Shown in pieces: positions 48,297 to 58,570 of a stretch of 64,000 nucleotides of DNA. Position numbers and translations under genes: made by a program. This stretch comes from Prauserella rugosa (GTDB lineage Bacteria > Actinomycetota > Actinomycetes > Mycobacteriales > Pseudonocardiaceae). The notes beneath the pieces are model-generated. The model did not search any database. It worked only from the letters and a program-made list of their open reading frames with translations, and was not told the origin of the DNA. The stretch lies in the NCBI RefSeq assembly GCF_000719975.1, contig NZ_JOIJ01000003.1, positions 124,001-188,000 on the forward strand, given 5' to 3'. Numbering within the stretch: the stretch's first letter is position 1; each line of letters starts with the position of its first letter.

Positions 48297-49858
48297 CGCA
48301 GCTCCACCGTGGCCCCTCGGTACAGCGGCCCGAGCAGCACGCCGCCCCAACCCGGCAGCTCGTCCGGCGCGATCCCCGTCTGCGCGGACTGCAACACGGC
48401 GATCAGGCGCAGTTCCTCCGGCGAGTTGGCCGGTGAGGACACTCTGCCCGGTCCGGACGCGCCACCTCCCTGTGCGCCGGCTCCCTGCTGGCCGTCGTTC
48501 TGCTGGCCCTCGTCCTGCGCTCCGTCGTTCTGCGCGCCGTCGTTCTGGTGGCCATCGTTCTGGTGGCCGCCGCCGGACCCTCCGCGCAGGGCGGCCTCGT
48601 CGTCCCCGTCGGCGGGGAACGGCACGTCGTACCCGAGGACCGGACCCGGCAGCGGCCCGGAGTTCTTCGACGGCGCGGGATGCGTCGAACCGTCCTCGAG
48701 CGGCCCCTCCGGCGGGTACTGCGGGAACCGGTCCGGCGGGACCATCTGCGGATAGCAGCGCGGTCCGCGTTTGTCGTCGTACCGGGGTTCGTCGACACCC
48801 GGTTCGTACTTGCCCCTGTTGTCGGCCAGCATCCGGATGACGACGTGGTTCATCTCGTCGTCGCCGGTACCGAACGCCCGCTTGGCGTTGGGCACCGCCT
48901 CGGCGAACTGCCGGAACATGCACGGGTACTGCGGGGCATACTTCGCCAGGACGTCCAGTGTGGACTGGGAGCTGGCCGAGAGGTGGATGATGTTGTGCTC
49001 GTTGGCGGACAGGAACCGCTCGAGATCCCCGGAGGCACCCGAGACGCTGTCGTACACCGCGGCGAGGCCCTTCCGCTTCTCCACGATCGTGCGGGTGGTC
49101 GTCGTCAGATCCCGCATGGCGGCGAGGAAATCGGGGGCCGCCGCATCGTAGGCCCCCGCGACGTCGGCGACCGCCTCGATGTCGTGGGACAGATCCGGCA
49201 GGGAGGGGTTGAACTCCCGCAGGTAGTCCGACAGGTCCACGAGCGTCTCGCCCAGCTGCTCGCCGCGCCCCTCCAGCGCCGTCGACACCGCGGACAGGGT
49301 TCCCGCCAGCTTCTGCGGTTCGACCGCCTGCAACAGGGGGAGCACATTGGACAGCACGCGTTCGAGTTCCACCGCCGATTCGCTGCGGTCCTGGGGGATG
49401 ACGTCCCCCTCCGCGAGCGGCCGGGAACCACCCGTGTCGCTTACGGCGGAGTCGGTTTCGGCGGAGTCGGTTTCGCTGGCGTCACTGCCGTCGCCGGGAA
49501 TCCGGAGGGCCACGTAGCGTTCCCCGAACAGCGTCTTCGGCAGCAGCCTTGCCGACACGTTCGACGGCACGGCGCCGATGCGGTCGCGTTCGATCGCCAA
49601 CTCCAGCACGGCCTTCGACGAGTCGGTGGTGATGGAACGCACCTCCCCGACCCGAAGGCCGCGTACCTTCACGTCGGCGCCCTCGCGCATCTGGTTCCCC
49701 GCCGTGTCGGTCTCGAGCCGTACCAGCACGTCGTCGGAGAACTCCTTGTTGTAGATCGCCACGGTGGTGGCGATGAACAGTGCGGACACCACGAGGAACA
49801 CGAGCCCCAGAACCTGGAGCCCGAGCCTGCGCAACACCGCCGAGCGCGTGGCCGTCAT
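48293..49858 (-). CDS. mce4A: Mce4A-type substrate-binding protein, with low-complexity insertions
   Basis: 521 aa, against about 400 for mycobacterial Mce4A. Anchor LGLQVLGLVFLVVSALFIAT, Mce domain VRLETDTAGNQMREGADVKVRGLRVGEV. Two extra segments account for the length: an Asp/Ser/Thr insertion DASETDSAETDSAVSD within the Mce-domain region, and a Gln/Asn/Asp/Gly repeat tract GHQNDGHQNDGAQNDGAQDE near residues 440-470. Both are encoded by short tandem DNA repeats. The first Mce gene after the permeases. ATGA overlap with yrbE4B. Confidence 0.92.
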   Translation of the reverse strand: MTATRSAVLRRLGLQVLGLVFLVVSALFIATTVAIYNKEFSDDVLVRLETDTAGNQMREGADVKVRGLRVGEVRSITTDSSKAVLELAIERDRIGAVPSNVSARLLPKTLFGERYVALRIPGDGSDASETDSAETDSAVSDTGGSRPLAEGDVIPQDRSESAVELERVLSNVLPLLQAVEPQKLAGTLSAVSTALEGRGEQLGETLVDLSDYLREFNPSLPDLSHDIEAVADVAGAYDAAAPDFLAAMRDLTTTTRTIVEKRKGLAAVYDSVSGASGDLERFLSANEHNIIHLSASSQSTLDVLAKYAPQYPCMFRQFAEAVPNAKRAFGTGDDEMNHVVIRMLADNRGKYEPGVDEPRYDDKRGPRCYPQMVPPDRFPQYPPEGPLEDGSTHPAPSKNSGPLPGPVLGYDVPFPADGDDEAALRGGSGGGHQNDGHQNDGAQNDGAQDEGQQNDGQQGAGAQGGGASGPGRVSSPANSPEELRLIAVLQSAQTGIAPDELPGWGGVLLGPLYRGATVELR

Positions 49859-50739
49859 CCCGACAACCTCACCGTCGTGGTCGCGCCCCAGATGGCCAGG
49901 CTCAGGAAGAAGTCCAGCACCGCGACCAGCACGATCGACGTCCGTACCGCCCTGCCGACCGCGACGCCGACCCCCGCGGGCCCGCCGCGCGCGAAGTAGC
50001 CGTAGAAGCAGTGCGACATGATCACGATCGTGCTGAAGATGATCACCTTGCCGAAGGACCACAGCACGTCCTCCGGTGGCAGGAACAGGTGGAAGTAGTG
50101 GTCGTAGGTGCCCGCGGACTGGCCGTACATCCAGATCGTCACCTGCCGGGACGCCAGGTACGACGACAGCAGACCCACGGCGTACAGCGGGATCACGGCC
50201 GTCACGCCCGCGATCACGCGGGTGGTCACGAGGTATGGCAGGCTCGGCACGCCCATGACCTCCATCGCGTCGATCTCCTCGGAGATCCGCATCGCGCCCA
50301 GCTGGGCCGTGAACCCGCAGCCCACAGTGGACGAGAGCGCCAACCCGGCGGCCAGCGGTGCGACCTCGCGGGTGTTGAAGTACGCCGAGATGAACCCCGT
50401 CAGCGCGGCCGTGCCGAGCTGTTCGAGGGCGGCGTAGCCCTGGATGCCGACGATGAGGCCGGTGAACAGGGTCATGCCCACCATCACGCCGAGCGTGCCG
50501 CCGATGACGGCCAGGCCCCCGGTGCCGAAGCACACCTCCGTCAGCAGCCGCAGCGTTTCCTTGCTGTAGCGGCGGATCGTCCGCGGCACCCACGCCAGCA
50601 CCTTGACGTAGAACAACAACTGGGTGCCGAGCCCCTCGAGCATCGCGCCGGGACGGGCGATCGCCTCCAGCACACGCTCGTCGGTGCTGCGTCGATCGCC
50701 CGTGGGCGCGCTGTCCGGTCGGACCCGGGTGGTCGTCAT
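49855..50739 (-). CDS. yrbE4B: YrbE4B-type ABC permease (MlaE family)
   Basis: 294 aa with five or six membrane helices. MlaE-family sequence GFISAYFNTREVAPLAAGLALSSTVG and GFTAQLGAMRISEEIDAMEVMGV. The EIDAMEVMG-type cytoplasmic loop contacts the ATPase (MceG), which is encoded elsewhere. Permease half of the steroid importer. 16 nt after yrbE4A. Confidence 0.95.
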   Translation of the reverse strand: MTTTRVRPDSAPTGDRRSTDERVLEAIARPGAMLEGLGTQLLFYVKVLAWVPRTIRRYSKETLRLLTEVCFGTGGLAVIGGTLGVMVGMTLFTGLIVGIQGYAALEQLGTAALTGFISAYFNTREVAPLAAGLALSSTVGCGFTAQLGAMRISEEIDAMEVMGVPSLPYLVTTRVIAGVTAVIPLYAVGLLSSYLASRQVTIWMYGQSAGTYDHYFHLFLPPEDVLWSFGKVIIFSTIVIMSHCFYGYFARGGPAGVGVAVGRAVRTSIVLVAVLDFFLSLAIWGATTTVRLSG

Positions 50740-50755
50740 GGCCTCACCGCACCTC

Positions 50756-51544
50756 TCACAGGGCCTTCGGGGGGACGATCTTCAGGTACACGGCGGTGAG
50801 GACGACGTTGATGAGGAACAGCAGCAGGAACGTGATGACGACCGCCTGGTTGACCGCGTCGCCGACCCCCTTCGGGCCGCCCGCGGGGTTCAGGCCGCGG
50901 AAGGCGGCGACGACACCGGCGAAGAATCCGTAGATCACCGCCTTGAACTCGCTGATCCACAGGTCGGGCAGCTGGGCGAGCGCGTTGAAGCTCGCCAGGT
51001 AGGCACCCGGAGTGCCGCCCTGCATCACGACGTTGAAGAAGTAGCCGCCGAGCACTCCGACGACGCTCACGAGCCCGTTGAGCAACACCGACACGACGAT
51101 CGCGGCCAGCACCCTCGGCACGACGAGCCGCTGGATCGGGTTGACCCCGAGCACCTCCATCGCGTCGATCTCCTCGCGGATCTTGCGCGCTCCGATGTCG
51201 GCGCAGACCGCGCTGCCACCCGCGCCGGCCACGAGCAGCGCCGTGATGAGCGGACTCGCCTGCTGCACGATCGCCAGCGCACTCGCGGCACCGGTGAACG
51301 ACTGCGCGCCGATCTGCTGCGTGAGCGACCCGAGCTGCAGTGCGATCACCGCGCCGAACGGGATGGCCACCAACGCGGTCGGCAGGATCGTGACGCTGGC
51401 GAAGAACCAGCACTGCTGAATCCACTCGCGCCACTGGAACGGCCTGCGCGGGATGGCGACGAGCACCTCCCACGAGAGGGTCGCCAGCCGGCCGACCTGG
51501 CTGAGCGCGGCGGTACCCGGGATGGACCCCACCCGTGCGGTCAT
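50756..51544 (-). CDS. yrbE4A: YrbE4A-type ABC permease (MlaE family)
   Basis: 262 aa. MlaE-family loop VCADIGARKIREEIDAMEVLGVNPIQRLVVPR and helices including VVITFLLLFLINVVLTAVYL. It pairs with YrbE4B as the inner-membrane permease under the Mce hexamer. Strong RBS AGGAGG 5 nt before the ATG. Confidence 0.95.
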   Translation of the reverse strand: MTARVGSIPGTAALSQVGRLATLSWEVLVAIPRRPFQWREWIQQCWFFASVTILPTALVAIPFGAVIALQLGSLTQQIGAQSFTGAASALAIVQQASPLITALLVAGAGGSAVCADIGARKIREEIDAMEVLGVNPIQRLVVPRVLAAIVVSVLLNGLVSVVGVLGGYFFNVVMQGGTPGAYLASFNALAQLPDLWISEFKAVIYGFFAGVVAAFRGLNPAGGPKGVGDAVNQAVVITFLLLFLINVVLTAVYLKIVPPKAL

Positions 51545-51573
51545 GCCACCTCCTGTGTCGGCCGGCCCGCGCC

Positions 51574-52344
51574 CTACACCTTCAGCGCGTGGGTCGCCGT
51601 GGCACCGCCGTCGGCGACGAACTCGGCACCCGTGCTGTACGAGCTGTCGTCGCTGGCGAGGAACGCGACCAGGCCGGCGATCTCCTCCGGTCTGCCGACC
51701 CTGCCGAGCGCGACCTTCGCCCCCACCGGGGACAGGTCCGTGTCCTCACCGGTGAACTGGCGGATCATTGCCGTGTCGATCATGCCGGGATGCACGGAGT
51801 TCACCCGGATCCCCTTCGCGCCCAGCTCCAGCGCGGCCACCTTCGTCATGCCGCGGATGGCGAACTTCGTGGCCGTGTAGGCCGTCACGCCCGGCATGCC
51901 CGCGAGGCCCTCGACCGAGGAGAGGTTGATGATCGACCCGCCTCCCGCCTCGGTCATCGGAGCCACCGCCGCGCGCATGCCCAGGAACGTCCCGACCTGG
52001 TTCACCGCGACCAGTCGCCGGTAGTCGGCCAACGTGGTGTGCTCCACCTCGGAGAAGTGCAACAGTCCCGCGTTGTTGACGAGTACGTTCAGCGCACCGA
52101 ACTCGCCCGTCACGCGGTCGATCGCGGCCGTCCAGTCCTCTTCGGACGAGACGTCGAGCCGTTGGTAGGCGGCCGAACCCGCACGCTCGGCGCACAACCG
52201 CTCCACGGTCTCCTTTCCGCCGGTGTCGTTGACGTCGGTGACGAGCACCCGTGCGCCGTCGGCGACCAGCCGCCGCGCGAACGCGGCGCCCTGCCCGCGC
52301 GCGGCGCCGGTGATCAGGGCGACCTTGCCCTCGAGTCGTGTCAT
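51574..52344 (-). CDS. FabG3-like hydroxysteroid dehydrogenase (SDR)
   Basis: 256 aa, classical SDR. Cofactor motif TGAARGQGAAFARRL, NNAG in VLVNNAGLLHF, catalytic Ser in INLSSVEGLAGMPG, YTATKFA (Tyr-x3-Lys), then NSVHPGMIDTAMI and SSYSTGAEFVADGG. The overall reading is close to M. tuberculosis FabG3 (Rv2002), a 20-beta/3-alpha hydroxysteroid dehydrogenase. It probably interconverts steroid hydroxyl and keto groups with NAD(H). It lies inside the mce4 operon, an addition compared with the mycobacterial locus. Confidence 0.82.
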   Translation of the reverse strand: MTRLEGKVALITGAARGQGAAFARRLVADGARVLVTDVNDTGGKETVERLCAERAGSAAYQRLDVSSEEDWTAAIDRVTGEFGALNVLVNNAGLLHFSEVEHTTLADYRRLVAVNQVGTFLGMRAAVAPMTEAGGGSIINLSSVEGLAGMPGVTAYTATKFAIRGMTKVAALELGAKGIRVNSVHPGMIDTAMIRQFTGEDTDLSPVGAKVALGRVGRPEEIAGLVAFLASDDSSYSTGAEFVADGGATATHALKV

Positions 52345-52353
52345 GGCCGCGCC

Positions 52354-53868
52354 TCACATCATCTCGTCGCCGAGCGGCATGAGCACGGTCTTCAGCTCGG
52401 TGTACGCCTCGATCGACGACCGCCCGCCCTCGCGCCCCAGGCCCGACTGCTTGAACCCGCCGAACGGAAGGTGCGGTTCGATCTGGAAGCCGTTGAGGCA
52501 CACCGTGCCGGCGCGGATCCGGCGGGCCATGCGGAAGGTGCGTTGCGCATCGGCGCTGAACACGCTCGCGCCGAGGCCGTACTCGGTGTCGTTGGCCATC
52601 GCCACGGCCTCGTCCTCGTCGTCGAACGGCACGACGGCCAGCACCGGCCCGAAGATCTCCTCCTGGGCCAGGGTCGAGGAGTTGTCGACGTCGGCGAAGA
52701 TCGTCGGCGCGACGAAGTTGCCGCCCGCGTAGTCACCGCCCAGCCGCTCGCCCCCGGTGACCAGCCGGGCGCCCTCGGCCGTGCCCTTGTCGATGTAGCC
52801 CAGCACGCGGTCGAGCTGCCTGCCGTTGATCAGCGGTGCCGACATGACGGCGGGATCGAACGGATCGCCGTAACTGACCATGCCAGCCATACCCTCGGCG
52901 GCGGCGAGGAACTCGTCGTACACGCTGCGGTGCACGAGCGCCCTGGTGTTGGCGACGCACGCCTGTCCCGACAGCCCGAGCGTCACCGCGCCGATCGTGG
53001 TGGCGGCGGCGAGACCGACGTCGGCGGCGTCGTCGAACACCACCGCGGGGCTCTTGCCGCCGAGTTCGAGGGACACGCGCGTCATCGTCGACGCGGAGGC
53101 CTCGACGATGCGGCTACCGACCGCACGCGAGCCGGTGAAGCTGATCTTGTCGACGTCGGGGTGGGTGATCAGCCGCTCCCCGGTCGGATCGCCCGGGCCG
53201 GTGACGACGTTGAGCACGCCCTTCGGAACCCCCGCCGACTCCAGCAGCTCGACCATGCGCAGCACCGTGAACGTGCAGTACTCCGACGGTTTGAGCACCA
53301 CGGTGCACCCCGTCGCGAGCGCCGGAGCGACCTTCTGGGCAAGCAGCAGGAACGGTGCGTTCCACGGCAGGATCGCCGCGACGACGCCGATCGGCTCGCG
53401 AAAGGTCATCGCCAGGTGGTCGCCGCCCTGGTACGGCGCGAGCGTCTCGCCGCCGAGCTTGTCCACCCATCCGGCGTGGTGGTCGAACACGTCGGCGGCC
53501 ACCTCGACCGACACGGCGTACACGCCCGCGCCGAAGCCGACGGGCACGGAGTTGTCCAGCGCCTGCACCGCCCGCAGCTCGTCGGCGTGCTCGCGCAGCA
53601 GTGCGCCGCACCGCCGCAGCAGTGCGATACGCCGCTGGGCGCGCCACCCCGCCCAGTCGCTCTCGTCGAAGGCGCGCCGGGCGGCCGCCACCGCGGAGTC
53701 CACATCGGATGCCGAGGCGACGGCGAGGTCGGCGACCTCCTCGCCCGTGGCGGGATGGTGGTGGGTCCAGGTCGCGCCGTCGACGGCACCGCCCCACTCA
53801 CCGTCGATGTACAGCAGGCCCGGCTTGAGCCCGACGTCCTCGAGGTGCGATCGCATGGTCAGGGTCAT
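52354..53868 (-). CDS. NAD-dependent aldehyde dehydrogenase
   Basis: 504 aa. ALDH motifs: AAILPWNAPFLLLAQKVAPAL, SFTGSRAVGSRIVEAS, catalytic Glu in VSLELGGKSPAV, catalytic Cys in SGQACVANTRAL, and PFGGFKQSGLGREGG. It oxidises an aldehyde to the acid. With the alcohol dehydrogenase two genes upstream, a role in turning a side-chain terminal alcohol into an acid before CoA activation is likely. M. tuberculosis Rv0223c is a KstR-controlled ALDH of this sort. It is coupled to hsd4A by ATGA; an internal ATG five codons later is possible. Confidence 0.92.
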   Translation of the reverse strand: MTLTMRSHLEDVGLKPGLLYIDGEWGGAVDGATWTHHHPATGEEVADLAVASASDVDSAVAAARRAFDESDWAGWRAQRRIALLRRCGALLREHADELRAVQALDNSVPVGFGAGVYAVSVEVAADVFDHHAGWVDKLGGETLAPYQGGDHLAMTFREPIGVVAAILPWNAPFLLLAQKVAPALATGCTVVLKPSEYCTFTVLRMVELLESAGVPKGVLNVVTGPGDPTGERLITHPDVDKISFTGSRAVGSRIVEASASTMTRVSLELGGKSPAVVFDDAADVGLAAATTIGAVTLGLSGQACVANTRALVHRSVYDEFLAAAEGMAGMVSYGDPFDPAVMSAPLINGRQLDRVLGYIDKGTAEGARLVTGGERLGGDYAGGNFVAPTIFADVDNSSTLAQEEIFGPVLAVVPFDDEDEAVAMANDTEYGLGASVFSADAQRTFRMARRIRAGTVCLNGFQIEPHLPFGGFKQSGLGREGGRSSIEAYTELKTVLMPLGDEMM

Positions 53869-54791
53869 GAGCGCGTCTCCTGTCCGGGTTGTCCCAGTTC
53901 CAGCACGTCGGTCGCGGAGAACATGCGTGCGGGGTCGCGGTCGTCGAAGTGGTGGCCGAGCCGATCGTCGAGCTCGTCGAGGGTCCAGAAATCGCCGGTG
54001 GGCACGAAATCCCGCTCAATGGACGGCGGTCGCAGCAGCGCCACGTGTCCACCGTGGACGACGAGGACCTGACCGTTGATCGCCTCGGACGCGGGCGCGG
54101 CGAGGTACGCGACCACGGGTGCGACGTGGTCGGTCGACAGTGGATCGACGCCGGGTGGGGCGTCGGCCCCGAACGTGTCCGCGGTCATCGCGGTCCGCGC
54201 ACGAGGGCAGATGGCGTTGGCACGCATCCCGTACCGCGCACCCGCTCGTGCGGTCGAGACGGTCAGCGACGTGATACCCGCCTTCGCTGCCCCGTAGTTG
54301 GCCTGGCCTGCGGGCCCGGACAGGAACGCCTCCGACGAGGTGTTGACGATCCGCCCGTATGCGGCACCGCCCGCCTTGACCACGCTGCGCCAGTGCTGCA
54401 CCGCACCTCTGCTGAGCAGGAAATGGCCGCGCAGGTGCACGCGCAGCACGGTGTCCCAGTCGTCGTCGGTGAGGTTGAACAGCATCTTGTCGCGGACGAG
54501 GCCGGCGTTGTTGACCACCACGTGCAGACCGCCGAGGTGTTCGACCGCCGTCGTCAGCAGTGCGTCGGTCGTCCCACGGTCGCCGACGTCCCCGGCCACG
54601 GCGACGGCCTTGCCGCCGCGTTCCTCGACGGCGGCCACCGTGTCGTGTGCGGCGTCGGCGGCCACGTCGTTGACCACGACCGCGGCACCGTGTCGCGCCA
54701 GTTCGAGCGCCTCGGCCCTGCCGAGGCCCGCCCCCGCGCCGGTGACCACCGCAACCTTCCCCTCGAGGGACAGGTCCCGCTGCGGGCTCAC
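53865..54791 (-). CDS. hsd4A: Hsd4A-like SDR (17-beta-hydroxysteroid / 3-hydroxyacyl-CoA dehydrogenase)
   Basis: 308 aa. Cofactor motif TGAGAGLGRAEALELA, NNAGLVRDKMLFNLTDDDWD, catalytic Ser in VNTSSEAFLSGPAG, Tyr-x3-Lys in ANYGAAKAG. The C-terminal RDFVPTGDFWTLDELDDRL is the extension seen in Rv3502c, its counterpart at the same spot in M. tuberculosis. Acts on the steroid D-ring or side chain. GTG overlaps the ADH stop (GTGA). The open frame running further up into the ADH gene is out-of-frame sequence. Confidence 0.88.
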   Translation of the reverse strand: MSPQRDLSLEGKVAVVTGAGAGLGRAEALELARHGAAVVVNDVAADAAHDTVAAVEERGGKAVAVAGDVGDRGTTDALLTTAVEHLGGLHVVVNNAGLVRDKMLFNLTDDDWDTVLRVHLRGHFLLSRGAVQHWRSVVKAGGAAYGRIVNTSSEAFLSGPAGQANYGAAKAGITSLTVSTARAGARYGMRANAICPRARTAMTADTFGADAPPGVDPLSTDHVAPVVAYLAAPASEAINGQVLVVHGGHVALLRPPSIERDFVPTGDFWTLDELDDRLGHHFDDRDPARMFSATDVLELGQPGQETRS

Positions 54792-55876
54792 GCCAGCGTC
54801 ACCACCTGACGAATCACGTCGCCCGCACCCGCCCGGAGGACCTCGAGCCCACCGTTGAGGTCGTCGAAGTCGATGCGCCGGGAGATCATGCCGTCCAGAT
54901 CGAGCATGCCCGCGCGCCAGAACCGGATCATCGCCGCGGTGTCCCGTTCGACGTGGGCCGAGCCGTACAGCGAACCCAGGATCTTCTTGTCGTGCAGGAA
55001 CAGTTCCTGTGCGCTGAACTCGACCATGGCGTCGGCCCTGCCCGCGCCGACGACGATCACCGAGCCCCCGCGCCGCACGTGGTCCCAGCCCGCGCGGATG
55101 GTCGCGGGCGCCCCGACGACGTCGAAGGCGTAGTCGAATCCCTGGGAGGCGGTGAGTTCGTGCTTGACGGCCTCGACCTGGTCCGGGGTCACGGCGTGCG
55201 TCGCACCGAAGCGGCGCGCGACGGCGTGCTTCTCCTCGACCGGGTCGACGGCGACGATCGTCGTGGCACCGGCGATGCGCAGTCCCTGGATCACCGAGAT
55301 GCCCACACCGCCGCAGCCGAACACGACGGCGGTCGAACCGGGGCGCACCTGCGCGGTGTTGAGCACCGCACCGACACCGGTCAGCACCCCGCAGGCGATG
55401 AGCGCGGCCGTCTCGAACGGCACGTCCGCGTCCACCTTGACCGCCGCGGGGGCGGGAATCACCAGTTCCTCGGCGAACGTCCCGAGTCCGGAGAAGCCGA
55501 ACAGCTGCTGGTCGCCGAGCCGGAACCGGGCGGTGGTGAACGCCTCGACGACGTGCACGGCACACAGGTTGAGTTCGCCGCGTACGCAGTCCGGGCAGTG
55601 ACCGCAGGGCGGCACGAACGACACCGTCACGTGGTCACCGACCGCGAGGTGGTCGACACCGTCGCCCACGGCGACGATCTCGCCTGCCCCCTCGTGCCCG
55701 ACCACGCCCGGTGCCATGGCGGGAAGCGTGCCGTTCATCGCGGACAGATCGCTGTGGCAGATGCCCGAGGCACGTACGCGCACGCGCACCTCACCGGGCC
55801 CGGGCCCGACGACGGTGACGTCGTCGCGCAGATCGAGCTTGTCTGTTCCGATCTCGTGCAGAACGGCCGCTCTCAC
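54788..55876 (-). CDS. Zinc-dependent medium-chain alcohol dehydrogenase
   Basis: 362 aa. Catalytic Zn ligands in SGICHSDL and GHEGAGEIV. Structural Zn loop PPCGHCPDCVRGELNLC with four Cys. NAD fold VFGCGGVGISVIQGL and VDPVEEK. Oxidises alcohols to aldehydes, feeding the ALDH downstream. First gene of the mce4 operon. GTG 55876 has AGGAGG 6 nt upstream. The longer frame to 55945 would start inside the promoter -10 and is rejected. Confidence 0.9.
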   Translation of the reverse strand: MRAAVLHEIGTDKLDLRDDVTVVGPGPGEVRVRVRASGICHSDLSAMNGTLPAMAPGVVGHEGAGEIVAVGDGVDHLAVGDHVTVSFVPPCGHCPDCVRGELNLCAVHVVEAFTTARFRLGDQQLFGFSGLGTFAEELVIPAPAAVKVDADVPFETAALIACGVLTGVGAVLNTAQVRPGSTAVVFGCGGVGISVIQGLRIAGATTIVAVDPVEEKHAVARRFGATHAVTPDQVEAVKHELTASQGFDYAFDVVGAPATIRAGWDHVRRGGSVIVVGAGRADAMVEFSAQELFLHDKKILGSLYGSAHVERDTAAMIRFWRAGMLDLDGMISRRIDFDDLNGGLEVLRAGAGDVIRQVVTLA

Positions 55877-55941
55877 GTGCTGCCTCCTCGTCGAAGCCTG
55901 CTCGGTGGACGTGCGCGTGGCCTGGCTCACGTCAGGGACCG

Positions 55942-55970
55942 ACAATAGAATTTGTTCTCGCCAGTGGCAA
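55942..55970 (-). promoter_or_regulatory. ADH-mce4 operon promoter with embedded degenerate KstR-type operator
   Basis: Minus strand: TTGCCA (55970-55965), 17-nt spacer, TATTGT (55947-55942). The operator TAGAATTTGTTCTC (55946-55959) keeps the AGAA-N4-TTCT arms but departs from the consensus at two positions. Predicted start about 55935, giving a leader of about 60 nt to GTG 55876. Confidence 0.65.
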
Positions 55971-56080
55971 GGGTCGGTTCACACCGTTCACCGCCGACCG
56001 AATCGGCCAGCGACACAGCTATGAGCGGCGTGGACACACAGTCGTCCCGCAACTACCGCCCGGACAGCCCTTCCCTAAAT

Positions 56081-56098
56081 TAGAACCTGTTCTACAAT
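56081..56098 (+). promoter_or_regulatory. fadE26 promoter with perfect KstR-type operator
   Basis: TAGAACCTGTTCTA (56081-56094) is a perfect TnnAACnnGTTnnA match with palindromic arms. TACAAT (56093-56098) is a good -10 overlapping its end by two bases, as in the mirror-image promoter at 55942-55970. The -35 (around 56070) is weak. About 80 nt lead to the fadE26 ATG. The remainder of the 305-nt divergent gap shows nothing else. Confidence 0.75.
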
Positions 56099-56181
56099 CA
56101 ACCATCGGTGGTTCGGCACTGGTTCGGCCCTGACCGGCTGCACGGGTCCGCATTACGTCCAACGGAGAACGGGAGGATCGG

Positions 56182-57363
<1,182 letters not shown>

Positions 57364-57366
57364 AAA

Positions 57367-57416
57367 CTCCCAAGGGCCCCATGGTCGCGTTGAACGCAAC
57401 CATGGGGCCCTTGGGA
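57367..57416. terminator. Near-perfect 50-bp hairpin between fadE26 and fadE27
   Basis: 19-nt arms CTCCCAAGGGCCCCATGGT / ACCATGGGGCCCTTGGGAG with a second inner stem GCGTT/AACGC leave almost no loop. It starts 3 nt after the fadE26 stop. It could terminate or attenuate transcription before fadE27, or be a repeated intergenic element. Confidence 0.7.
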
Positions 57417-57463
57417 GCACTCCCCGCCCACGTTCCGGAACTGCCGACAAGGGAGTCGCACCG

Positions 57464-58570
57464 ATGGACTTCACCCCCACCGAGGCCCAGCGTGACCTCG
57501 CCGAGCTGACCCGCCGGATCGCGGTCGACCACCCACCGCAGGACGCCGTGGGTTCCGGCGGGTTCGACCGCGCGCTGTGGGCGTCCCTGACCTCCGCGGG
57601 CGTGCTCGACGCCGCGTTGCCCGCGCACGTCGGGGGCGGCGGGTTCGGCGTGCTCGAACAGTGTTCCGTGCTGGCCGAGCTCGGCCGAGCGGTCGCAGCC
57701 GTGCCGTACCTGCCGACGATCGCCATGGCCGCCACCACGCTCGCCGAGCACGCCGACGGCGAGACCCTCGAACGCTGGCTCGTGCCGATCGTGCGCGGCG
57801 CACGCATCGTCGCCGCCGCACTCCCCGATACCGGAGCCCCCGTGTCGTTCACCCTCGACGCGTCCGGACGACTGTCGGGGCAGGCCACGGCCGTCGAGGC
57901 GGGTGCGTTCGCCGACGGGTTCCTCGTCGCGGCCTCGTCGGCCGAGGGCGACGTACTCGCGCTGGTGCCCGCCGATGCGCCGGGCGTCGCGGTGTCGGCA
58001 CAGGAGATGGTCGACCGTGCCGATGGGGCGCTGGTCGAGGTCTCCGGCGCGCGCCCGGACACGGTGCTGCCGCCGGCGTCGGTGCCGTGGCTGCGCCGCC
58101 GCGGTCTCCTCGGCGCGTGCGCCCGGCAGCTGGGCGTGCTCGAGAGGGCGTTGGAACTCACCGCCGCCTATGCCGCCGAACGCACCCAGTTCGGCAGGCC
58201 GATCGGTGGTTTCCAGGCCGTGCGGCACCGTCTGGCCGACGGCTACCTCGACGTCGACGCGGTGCGCCTCACGCTGTGGCAGGCCGCGTGGTTGCTGACC
58301 GAGCACACCGGATCGGCCTCCACATCGGACCCGTCCGCCCCGGCGGAGGCCGAATTGGAGGCCGAATTGGAGGCCGCGATTGCCACCGCGAAGTACTGGG
58401 CGGCCGAGGCGGGACATCGGGTGGCACACACGGCGGTGCACCTGCACGGCGGGGTCGGTATCGACGTCGAGCACGAGGTCCACCGCTACTTCGTCGCCGC
58501 GAAACGCGGCGAGTTCGCCTTCGGCGGCGCGACGGCCCACCTGAACCGGCTGGGGGACGTCCTGGCATGA
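57464..58570 (+). CDS. fadE27: Acyl-CoA dehydrogenase FadE27 (ChsE5-like)
   Basis: 368 aa. The N-terminus MDFTPTEAQRDLAELTRRIA is the usual ACAD opening; ERTQFGRPIGGFQAVRHRLAD and HLHGGVGIDVEHEVHRYF mark the C-terminal FAD domain. The N-terminal half lacks the SEPxAGTD stretch of FadE26 and no catalytic Glu is obvious, as expected for the partner subunit. A short Glu/Ala repeat (AEAELEAELEAAI) interrupts the C-terminal domain around residues 290-310. Stop overlaps fadD17 (ATGA). Confidence 0.92.
   Translation: MDFTPTEAQRDLAELTRRIAVDHPPQDAVGSGGFDRALWASLTSAGVLDAALPAHVGGGGFGVLEQCSVLAELGRAVAAVPYLPTIAMAATTLAEHADGETLERWLVPIVRGARIVAAALPDTGAPVSFTLDASGRLSGQATAVEAGAFADGFLVAASSAEGDVLALVPADAPGVAVSAQEMVDRADGALVEVSGARPDTVLPPASVPWLRRRGLLGACARQLGVLERALELTAAYAAERTQFGRPIGGFQAVRHRLADGYLDVDAVRLTLWQAAWLLTEHTGSASTSDPSAPAEAELEAELEAAIATAKYWAAEAGHRVAHTAVHLHGGVGIDVEHEVHRYFVAAKRGEFAFGGATAHLNRLGDVLA

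Noticed and set aside
47262..48923. Long N-terminal extensions on mce4B, mce4A and hsd4A
   Set aside because: Each is out-of-frame sequence of the upstream gene; the 4-nt overlap starts give standard family N-termini.
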